From an uncultured Lachnospiraceae bacterium (GTDB lineage: Bacteria > Bacillota > Clostridia > Lachnospirales > Lachnospiraceae): 47,011 nucleotides of DNA. The notes under the pieces are model-generated. The model worked only from the letters and a program-made list of their open reading frames with translations, had not been told where the DNA came from and did not search any database. Positions within the stretch are counted from its first letter, which is position 1. Each line of letters starts with the position of its first letter. Shown in pieces: positions 34,614 through 41,114 of this stretch. The stretch spans positions 1-47,011 of the forward strand of contig CAJUOO010000021.1 of NCBI GenBank assembly GCA_910588535.1, written 5' to 3'. The position numbers were made by a program, and so were the translations under genes.

Positions 34614-34645
34614 CGAGTAGGGGGAAGATACCTTCCCCCTACTCG
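34614..34645. terminator. Perfect 14-bp hairpin after the FchA-like gene
   Basis: CGAGTAGGGGGAAG pairs fully with CTTCCCCCTACTCG around a 4-base loop, 9 bases after the stop codon. T-runs are lacking on both sides, but the stability and convergent gene order suggest a bidirectional terminator. Confidence 0.65.
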
Positions 34646-34738
34646 CCGTGTGTCCTGTTCACTGGCTCCTTAGTGGCATATTTTCATTGTACGAGATTGC
34701 GCATATAATAACACTCCTGCGAAAAGAAACCAATCGTT

Positions 34739-36724
34739 TCACTCCTGTTCCTCTGCCTCAGCTTTGCAGCATCTTAGTATATATCTGCACACTTCATTCA
34801 TGGTAAGGTATACCTTAGCTGCTTCTGCTATCTTTCTCACAAAGCTTCTTGTATCATTTTTGACTGCTGCTGCCTGAAAGATCAGCCATGCAAAATGATA
34901 TCTGGGCGGCAGTGCTGACTGTAAGTTTCCTTGAAAGACAGCTTCCTGATATAACATGGCGGCACAGCTCACCCACAGGCTGGCAATTCGATAGATTTCC
35001 TTCCAGATCTCCTCCATACCAAGATAATCAGGATTTTCCAGATTCATATTCTGAGAGAGTAGACGTTTTTCCAACTGCAATCCTATCAGATACATACTTC
35101 GGATATCTGTCTGCGGATATGCATTGGAAAGTACTTTATATACATTCTCACAATCCTCCTCCGAAAATTGATCAAACAATGCCTCTGTCAGTGTCAGCCA
35201 TTCATGAATTCCTATAGTATTCATCCATGGCACCAGATTAAATTGCATGTCCCGTAGACCCCTCCAGTATTCCTTATCGGGATAGAAGATAGAATAGTTT
35301 AAGTCTGTCCATTGGTTGAGAAGCATTTCCACTGTCTGGCTGTCTTTGCTTGACAAAGCATAATACATCTTATATCTCATTATATCTATATCAACAGAAG
35401 GAATCTGAGAGATACAATACAAAACCTTCCATTTTTCTTCACCCTTCAGCGCACTCATGGTATCCATCAGATATTGTTTGGTAACATTCGCCTTTAATAA
35501 TACCTCAAGTGCACCAGCAAATTTTTCTTCATATTCCGCATTACAAAGCAATACCAGAATATCCATAAAGGTATCGCTTAATGTCGATTGTATAAAATGC
35601 CATTTTATGTTACGAAATACCTTTAATGCCTCTTCCCAGTTTTTATCCACAACATAGGCATGCATTTCTATCATACGAATAAAATTAAAGTTATCTTCAT
35701 TTAAATACCGTTCCCTTAAACTAAATGGATCTCTTGCTTTACATTCTGTTTCATTTTCTTCCCATCCCTTGAAACATTTCCAGAACAAATCACAATATTT
35801 CAATGCTTCTTTATGATCAGAACATTTAAGGCAAAGTTGTGGCAGCATTGACAAAATAAATAGATGTGCGTTTAAAAGAAGACGAGATTCCTCCATCATT
35901 TCTTTTCCAAATACATATGCTTCCTCATATCTCTTTAATTCCAAATATGCCTGCATTTCCATCACAATCGCATAAGTAGTAAAATCCACTCTACCATAAT
36001 TATAACATCCCTCCAAAGAATGCATTTCCTTTGCCACAGCAATTAAGGAAAAAAATTCTGATACAGCAAAATATTCCTGAACCAGATGAGCTCCCGCCAT
36101 CCAGTTGTTCTTATCCTTTGCCATAACATCTGTCAACATTCTGATATTACGCCATGAATGTTGATATAATTCCTCCTTTGACTCAAATGCATAACCATAA
36201 TGGTGAACATATGCCGTAGAATAGTAGGTTGGCTCATACAAAGGCTCAAGCTGCTCATGTATTTCTCCTATAAATTTTGTTTCCGGCCAAATTTTAGAAA
36301 GACGAACTGCTACTCTGTCATTGTAGGCACGCCCGCTTTTATCTGAATAATTTCTTGTAATATAGGCTGCTGTCTCAAATTTATTGTATTTTTCGCTTGA
36401 AAAGAATTTGATAATATCAGAAATATCCTCAAACCACTCATCATCATCAATAAACATGACCCATTTGCCCTTCGCTTTACGAAGACCAGCGTTTCTTGCA
36501 GCAGCAAAATCATTGATCCATTTAAAATGTATTATATTATGTGTATACTTTTTCGATATCTCTATACATTTTTCATTGCCTGCTGTATCTACAATAATTA
36601 ATTCAGAGGGAATCTCATCAAGCAGTGGCTTCATGGAAGCCAGACATTTTTCCAGTGTATCCGGCCGCTCACTGACTAACATAGTAATGGAAAGCAGTAT
36701 GTCCTTATTTGTATTTTTACCCAT
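34739..36724 (-). CDS. Flagellin-linked glycosyltransferase A (GT2 family)
   Basis: This 661-residue protein starts with a GT2 domain (about 1-230): LLSITMLVSERPDTLEKCLASM, ELIIVDTAG, NDFAAARNAGLRKAKGKWVMFIDDDEWFED with the metal-binding DDD, and FIGEIHEQLEP. The remaining 430 residues are helical and repeat-like, of the kind of TPR arrays. No signal or membrane span is seen. It follows flagellin A after a 126-bp gap with a hairpin, so it likely glycosylates that flagellin. It has a paralog of identical length at 41115-43100 in inverted orientation. The last 240 bp or so are almost identical between them, although the rest differs at many synonymous sites. Confidence 0.85.
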   Translation of the reverse strand: MGKNTNKDILLSITMLVSERPDTLEKCLASMKPLLDEIPSELIIVDTAGNEKCIEISKKYTHNIIHFKWINDFAAARNAGLRKAKGKWVMFIDDDEWFEDISDIIKFFSSEKYNKFETAAYITRNYSDKSGRAYNDRVAVRLSKIWPETKFIGEIHEQLEPLYEPTYYSTAYVHHYGYAFESKEELYQHSWRNIRMLTDVMAKDKNNWMAGAHLVQEYFAVSEFFSLIAVAKEMHSLEGCYNYGRVDFTTYAIVMEMQAYLELKRYEEAYVFGKEMMEESRLLLNAHLFILSMLPQLCLKCSDHKEALKYCDLFWKCFKGWEENETECKARDPFSLRERYLNEDNFNFIRMIEMHAYVVDKNWEEALKVFRNIKWHFIQSTLSDTFMDILVLLCNAEYEEKFAGALEVLLKANVTKQYLMDTMSALKGEEKWKVLYCISQIPSVDIDIMRYKMYYALSSKDSQTVEMLLNQWTDLNYSIFYPDKEYWRGLRDMQFNLVPWMNTIGIHEWLTLTEALFDQFSEEDCENVYKVLSNAYPQTDIRSMYLIGLQLEKRLLSQNMNLENPDYLGMEEIWKEIYRIASLWVSCAAMLYQEAVFQGNLQSALPPRYHFAWLIFQAAAVKNDTRSFVRKIAEAAKVYLTMNEVCRYILRCCKAEAEEQE

Positions 36725-36752
36725 CTTATTCTTTCACCTTTATATAATAGTA

Positions 36753-36787
36753 ATACAGCCATGACAGAAGTCCTGCCATGACTGTAT
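36753..36787 (-). terminator. Hairpin between flagellin A and its glycosyltransferase
   Basis: A 15-bp stem (ATACAGTCATGGCAG with CTGTCATGGCTGTAT on the minus strand, a few wobble pairs) with a 5-base loop lies between the two genes. The matching hairpin follows flagellin B. With a weak T-tract it would act as a leaky terminator, giving much flagellin and little transferase. Confidence 0.6.
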
Positions 36788-36850
36788 GATTTATTTGTTC
36801 AATTTATAGATTTCACTTGGTCAAGTCGCCAAATTAATACTATACTGCGA

Positions 36851-38317
36851 TTAGCCCAGAAGAGAAAGAACACCCTGATTGGACTGATTAGCCTGCGCCA
36901 ACATAGACTGACCAGCCTGCTGCAAGATATTGTTCTTGGAGTATGTTACCATCTCTTCAGCCATATCAGTATCACGGATACGGGACTCAGCAGCTGTTGT
37001 ATTTTCAACAACGTTATCCAAGTTAGCGATGGTATGCTCTAATCTGTTCTGAATAGCACCCAAGGAAGCTCTCTGCTTGGAAACTACCGAAAGAGCGTCA
37101 GCGATAGCATCAATAGCATAGGTAGCATAAGCACCAGTATTATCAGCAACATTCAGACCCTTAATACCAAGAGCCTTGGAGCTCATGGAGTCGATGGACA
37201 TGCCAATCTTGTTGGAGTAGTCAGCATCTGCACCTACATGCAGGTTCAGATCAACAGCCATATCAACCTTCGTCTGCGCTTTTACGATATTGAATTTAAC
37301 CGTAGCAGCTGTCGCACCTGTTCCTTTATTAATACTAAATGAAAAGCCTGTAGCTTTACCAAAATATACCTTGCCTGCAACACTTACAACCGCACCATAA
37401 GCGTTTTGAACAGAATTTTCTGTATCACCAATTCTATTTGCCAGATACAGCTGCTTGCACATCAAAGCATATGCCTGCTTTGTTGTAATAACAGTAGCAG
37501 TAGAAGGTATATCACCTATTTTATTTCCAACTGCTTTAGCAGCAACTGAGCTGATGGCAGTCTTTATAACACCATTAGAAAATCTAACTGTACTTCCAGC
37601 CTTAATCAATGTTGCTGCAGCAGTTGCCGTTAAACGAAGTGCTACTGTAGATACATTTGCTGAATTGACAATAGTATATGTCTTGCCATTAATGGTAACT
37701 CTGTCACCATCTTTCAAAGCCTGAACAGATGCCTTAATGCTATTAGCAGTTACACCGATTGTATAGTTGGTACCGCCGATTGTGATCTTATCACCTTCGT
37801 TTAACCCCTTAATAGTAAGGGTAGCTGTATTAAGACCTTCAATCAAAGTACCATTAAAACCTGCATCCTTTGCAGACAAAGCTTTTTTAGTCTCAATTCC
37901 ATTACCTTTCAGCAAGTAAGTCTCATTGAACTTTGTTGTCTCAGCAACACGATCGATCTCAGTAGTAAGCTGATCGATCTCGTCCTGAATATTATTTCTA
38001 TCGTTCTCAGAAAGAGTACCGTTAGCAGCCTGAACAGCCAGCTCGTTCATACGCTGCAGCATGGAATGTACTTCTGTCAAAGCACCTTCTGCTGTCTGCA
38101 CGCAGGAAACACCATCCTGTGCGTTTGTGGAAGCCTGATCCAGACCTTTGATCTGCTTTCTCATCTTCTCGGAAATAGCAAGACCAGCTGCATCATCTGC
38201 TGCACGATTAATTCTGTAACCAGAAGAAAGTTTCTCAGTGGACTTTCCCTGTGCTCCTGAAGTGATACCTAACATTCTGTTGGCGTTCATCGCCTGCAAG
38301 TTGTGTTGTACTACCAT
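36851..38317 (-). CDS. Flagellin A (predicted OFF in this orientation)
   Basis: This 488-residue flagellin has conserved D0/D1 ends (about 1-150 and 395-488) and a variable Ala/Thr-rich middle that would be exposed on the filament. Typical features are AMNANRMLGITSGAQGKSTEKLSSGYRINRAADDAAGLAISEKMR, the NELAVQAANGT segment, and the end AEEMVTYSKNNILQQAGQSMLAQANQSNQGVLSLLG. The first 140 or so residues and the last 120 are identical to flagellin B, while the middle differs. GGAGG is 9 bases before ATG. No SigD-like promoter reads into it from its own side in the present arrangement. Confidence 0.95.
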   Translation of the reverse strand: MVVQHNLQAMNANRMLGITSGAQGKSTEKLSSGYRINRAADDAAGLAISEKMRKQIKGLDQASTNAQDGVSCVQTAEGALTEVHSMLQRMNELAVQAANGTLSENDRNNIQDEIDQLTTEIDRVAETTKFNETYLLKGNGIETKKALSAKDAGFNGTLIEGLNTATLTIKGLNEGDKITIGGTNYTIGVTANSIKASVQALKDGDRVTINGKTYTIVNSANVSTVALRLTATAAATLIKAGSTVRFSNGVIKTAISSVAAKAVGNKIGDIPSTATVITTKQAYALMCKQLYLANRIGDTENSVQNAYGAVVSVAGKVYFGKATGFSFSINKGTGATAATVKFNIVKAQTKVDMAVDLNLHVGADADYSNKIGMSIDSMSSKALGIKGLNVADNTGAYATYAIDAIADALSVVSKQRASLGAIQNRLEHTIANLDNVVENTTAAESRIRDTDMAEEMVTYSKNNILQQAGQSMLAQANQSNQGVLSLLG

Positions 38318-38347
38318 AAAATATTACCTCCATGTGATTTTATTGCT

Positions 38348-38369
38348 GCACACAAATCCGTTTGTGTAC
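38348..38369 (-). promoter_or_regulatory. CGGA-loop hairpin in the flagellin A leader (CsrA-like site)
   Basis: GTACACAAA pairs with TTTGTGTGC around a CGGA loop, 16 bases before the GGAGG site. A second leader hairpin (CGCATTT/AAATGCG, 38387-38410) is just upstream. GGA in a hairpin loop next to a second GGA at the ribosome binding site is the arrangement that CsrA uses to repress hag in B. subtilis. Confidence 0.55.
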
Positions 38370-38510
38370 AATTATTGATATGTTCTCGCATTTGCAGAAA
38401 AGGAAATGCGCAGAAACCGTTATATTCTGATGGTATAAGACAGTACCAAAACAAATGTAAATCCCTAGGTTAATCTACAATTATCACCCTTTTTCCATCA
38501 GACTGCCGGC

Positions 38511-38538
38511 GAACAACTTTCTCTACAAAATGTTGCAT
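38511..38538 (+). repeat. Left recombination site (IRL)
   Basis: The inner arm AAAATGTTGCAT (38527-38538), spacer CTAC (38523-38526) and outer arm GAACAACTTTCT (38511-38522) form an imperfect dyad. TCTACAAAATGTTGCAT (38522-38538) is the exact reverse complement of 39346-39362. The shared part covers the inner arm and spacer; the outer arm differs from that of the right site, as expected for tyrosine-recombinase sites. Confidence 0.75.
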
Positions 38539-38547
38539 AGAATAACC

Positions 38548-38555
38548 GCCGATAT
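38548..38555 (+). promoter_or_regulatory. Inward SigD-like -10 element
   Basis: GCCGATAT is the exact SigD -10 sequence and points toward the recombinase gene 120 bp away. The -35 is weak: an AAAA at 38527-38530 lies 17 bases upstream, in the recombination arm. If real, the recombinase would be made only in cells expressing flagellar genes. Confidence 0.45.
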
Positions 38556-38673
38556 ATTCTTTTTAGCAAATTTTAGTAAATATGACATAGAAAAATAACA
38601 GCAAATAGAGTAATATCGTTATGGCAGTACATTTAAAGGAAAATATGGTCAAGCACCTACTAAGGAGGTATTT

Positions 38674-39252
38674 ATGGGAACAACACAGCCAATTAAAAGT
38701 ATTCGTGAATTAGATGCACTAAAAGATTACTATCTGACAAAAAAACCTAATTTTCGCAATTACGCACTTATTTGTACAGGTGTCAATACGGCTCTTCGCA
38801 TTGGAGATATATTAAATCTAAAATGGGATGATGTCTATGATTTTAAAGTAAATCGTTTTCGCAGCCACATCGTAGTCCATGAACACAAGACGGGAAAAGA
38901 AAATATAATAGCACCAAATAAAAATGTACTGTATGGACTTTCATTGCATAAAGAAACATTGCCCAATATGCAGCCAACGCATTTTATTTTTGCCGGAAGA
39001 AACTATAATAGTCCCCTATCAAGAACACAGGCCTTTCGTATTATCAAACAAGCATGTGAAGATCTTAATCTCTCAGGGAACATTAGCTGTCACTCTCTCA
39101 GAAAAACCTTTGGATATCATGCGTGGATATCAGGAATCAATCCTGCTATCTTGATGGTAATATATAACCATTCTTCCTTTCAGGTGACAAAGCGCTATCT
39201 TGGAATTGAACAGGACGACAAAGATCGTGTATTTTTAAATATGAATCTATAA
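38674..39252 (+). CDS. Short tyrosine recombinase (FimB-size), predicted flagellin switch invertase
   Basis: This 192-residue tyrosine recombinase has all catalytic residues: Arg42 in TALRIGDILNLKWDD, Lys72 in HEHKTGKE, His140 and Arg143 in CHSLRKTFGYHAW, His166 in YNHSSFQVTKRY, and the nucleophile Tyr175. It lacks the N-terminal core-binding domain of XerC/D-type integrases, as do the fimbrial switch invertases FimB/FimE (about 200 residues). The ribosome binding site AAGGAGGT is near-perfect. It is the only gene inside a segment bounded by inverted 17-bp repeats, between divergent flagellin operons, which strongly suggests that its substrate is this segment. Confidence 0.9.
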   Translation: MGTTQPIKSIRELDALKDYYLTKKPNFRNYALICTGVNTALRIGDILNLKWDDVYDFKVNRFRSHIVVHEHKTGKENIIAPNKNVLYGLSLHKETLPNMQPTHFIFAGRNYNSPLSRTQAFRIIKQACEDLNLSGNISCHSLRKTFGYHAWISGINPAILMVIYNHSSFQVTKRYLGIEQDDKDRVFLNMNL

Positions 39253-39303
39253 TAGACATTCTTAGTGCTCATTAAAAAAATGAAAAATTTTTCAAATTCA
39301 CTA

Positions 39304-39330
39304 TAAAGTATTTGAAAAAGTCTCCGATAT
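39304..39330 (+). promoter_or_regulatory. Outward SigD-type flagellin promoter inside the invertible segment
   Basis: TAAA (39304-39307), 15 bases, then TCCGATAT (39323-39330) fits the SigD consensus TAAA-N15-GCCGATAT with one mismatch. It points to flagellin B across the right recombination site, which begins 16 bases after the -10. The leader to the flagellin B start is about 225 bases. Confidence 0.82.
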
Positions 39331-39345
39331 AATAAGCAAGACCGG

Positions 39346-39373
39346 ATGCAACATTTTGTAGAAAATGTTACAT
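39346..39373 (+). repeat. Right recombination site (IRR)
   Basis: ATGCAACATTTT (39346-39357), spacer GTAG (39358-39361) and AAAATGTTACAT (39362-39373) form a dyad with 11 of 12 arm positions paired. This is the shape of a tyrosine recombinase core site. The first 17 bases are the inverted copy of the left site, including the asymmetric spacer, which would enforce inversion rather than deletion. Confidence 0.78.
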
Positions 39374-39509
39374 TGGTATTTTCCTAATGAAAGTAGACGT
39401 GAGCTATCCTAGGGGCTTATGTTTGCTATATATACGTTGTTTGATAACAACAGAACCCATTTAGGTTCCAGCAGATTTCTATTTTGAATCTGAGAACATA
39501 GTAACAACT

Positions 39510-39531
39510 GTGCGCAAACGGATTTGTGTGC
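39510..39531 (+). promoter_or_regulatory. CGGA-loop hairpin in the flagellin B leader (CsrA-like site)
   Basis: GTGCGCAAA pairs with TTTGTGTGC around CGGA. Compared with the flagellin A leader two A-U pairs have become G-U, so pairing is kept. GGAGG of the ribosome binding site follows at 39548-39552. Upstream hairpins lie at 39453-39468 and 39472-39492. Confidence 0.55.
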
Positions 39532-39561
39532 AGCAATAAAATCACATGGAGGTAATATTTT

Positions 39562-40983
39562 ATGGTAGTACAACACAACTTGCAGGCGATGAACGCCAAC
39601 AGAATGTTAGGTATCACTTCAGGAGCACAGGGAAAGTCCACTGAGAAACTTTCTTCTGGTTACAGAATTAATCGTGCAGCAGATGATGCAGCTGGTCTTG
39701 CTATTTCCGAGAAGATGAGAAAGCAGATCAAAGGTCTGGATCAGGCTTCCACAAACGCACAGGATGGTGTTTCCTGCGTGCAGACAGCAGAAGGTGCTTT
39801 GACAGAAGTACATTCCATGCTGCAGCGTATGAACGAGCTGGCTGTTCAGGCTGCTAACGGTACTCTTTCTGAGAACGATAGAAATAATATTCAGGACGAG
39901 ATCGATCAGCTTACTACTGAGATCGACCGTGTTGCTGAGACAACAAAGTTCAATGAGACCTACTTGCTGAAGGGCAACGGAATTGAGACTAAGAAAACTC
40001 TTTCCGCAAAGGATGCAGGCTTTAACGGTACTTTGATTGAAGGTCTTAGCACAGCTTCTCTTACTGTTAAGGGATTAAACGAAGGTGATAAGATCACAAT
40101 CGGTGGTACAAATTATACAATCGGTGTATCTGCTGCTGATATTAAGACATCTGTTGCTGCTTTGAGAGGCGGTGATAGAATTACCATTAATGGTAAGACT
40201 TACACAATCGTTACTGTTGCAGCAAACGGCGCTACCGCAGCTCTTCGTTTGACCGCAGCTTCCGCAGCTGCTTTAATTAAGGCTGGATCAACCGTTAGAT
40301 TCTCTAACGGTGTTACAAAGACAGCTCTTAGCACAGCTGCTGCTAGAGCATCTCTTTCCAACATACCTTCTACAGCTACTGTTGTTACATCCAAGCAGGC
40401 ATATGCTCTGATGTGCAAGCAGTTATATCTGGCTAACAGAATCGGTGATACCGAGAATACTGTTCAGAAGGCTTTGGCTGCTGGTAAGTTTACATTCAGC
40501 GTTATCAACAAGACTGATACAATGTCTACTTGTGTTAAGTTTGATATTGTAAAGGCTCAGACCAAGGTTGATATGGCTGTTGATTTGAACCTGCATGTAG
40601 GTGCAGATGCTGACTACTCCAACAAGATTGGTATGTCCATCGACTCCATGAGCTCCAAGGCTCTTGGTATTAAGGGTCTGAATGTTGCTGATAATACTGG
40701 TGCTTATGCTACCTATGCTATTGATGCTATCGCTGACGCTCTTTCGGTAGTTTCCAAGCAGAGAGCTTCCTTGGGTGCTATTCAGAACAGATTAGAGCAT
40801 ACCATCGCTAACTTGGATAACGTTGTTGAGAATACTACAGCTGCTGAGTCCCGTATCCGTGATACTGATATGGCTGAGGAGATGGTAACATACTCCAAGA
40901 ACAATATTCTGCAGCAGGCTGGTCAGTCTATGTTGGCTCAGGCTAATCAGTCCAATCAGGGTGTTCTTTCTCTTCTTGGTTAA
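39562..40983 (+). CDS. Flagellin B (predicted ON in this orientation)
   Basis: This 473-residue flagellin is the inverted paralog of flagellin A. D0/D1 ends (about 1-150, 380-473) are identical in protein sequence to A and nearly identical in DNA. The central domain (about 155-345) is diverged and 15 residues shorter, for example SLTVKGLNEGD..., AAARASLSNIPSTATVV and AAGKFTFSVINKTD. The filament surface would therefore differ between A and B while assembly contacts stay the same. GGAGG is 9 bases before ATG. The SigD-like promoter at 39304-39330 reads into it. Confidence 0.95.
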   Translation: MVVQHNLQAMNANRMLGITSGAQGKSTEKLSSGYRINRAADDAAGLAISEKMRKQIKGLDQASTNAQDGVSCVQTAEGALTEVHSMLQRMNELAVQAANGTLSENDRNNIQDEIDQLTTEIDRVAETTKFNETYLLKGNGIETKKTLSAKDAGFNGTLIEGLSTASLTVKGLNEGDKITIGGTNYTIGVSAADIKTSVAALRGGDRITINGKTYTIVTVAANGATAALRLTAASAAALIKAGSTVRFSNGVTKTALSTAAARASLSNIPSTATVVTSKQAYALMCKQLYLANRIGDTENTVQKALAAGKFTFSVINKTDTMSTCVKFDIVKAQTKVDMAVDLNLHVGADADYSNKIGMSIDSMSSKALGIKGLNVADNTGAYATYAIDAIADALSVVSKQRASLGAIQNRLEHTIANLDNVVENTTAAESRIRDTDMAEEMVTYSKNNILQQAGQSMLAQANQSNQGVLSLLG

Positions 40984-41051
40984 TACTGATAGCATATCAT
41001 TTGATTTGGCGGCTTAGCCAAATGGAATACATGAATTAAACAACTAACATC

Positions 41052-41086
41052 ATACAGTCATGGCAGATTCTCTGTCATGACTGTAT
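41052..41086 (+). terminator. Hairpin between flagellin B and its glycosyltransferase
   Basis: ATACAGTCATGGCAG pairs with CTGTCATGACTGTAT around ATTCT. It is the counterpart of the hairpin at 36753-36787. The following TACTATTATG is only partly T-rich, so read-through into the transferase gene is expected. Confidence 0.6.
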
Positions 41087-41114
41087 TACTATTATGTAAA
41101 GGTGAAAGAATAAG

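Larger units (their letters stand above)
38527..39357. mobile_element. Predicted invertible segment with recombinase and promoter
   Basis: About 831 bp lie between the two inverted sites. It holds one tyrosine recombinase gene, an inward SigD-like -10 (38548-38555) and an outward SigD-like promoter (39304-39330). The flanking operons are nearly mirror images from 38364 leftward and from 39515 rightward. Inversion would move the outward promoter from flagellin B to flagellin A with a leader of similar length (about 210 bases from spacer to start on the left, 200 on the right). Confidence 0.75.

Noticed and set aside
38318..38526. A promoter of flagellin A on its own side of the left recombination site
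   Set aside because: No TAAA-N15-nCCGATAn match is present on the minus strand; SigA-like pairs found there have poor hexamers or a 19-bp spacing.
38674..39252. The recombinase as part of a prophage or integrative element
   Set aside because: No other phage or conjugation genes are present, the protein is too short for a typical integrase, and the inverted sites bound only this gene and promoters.
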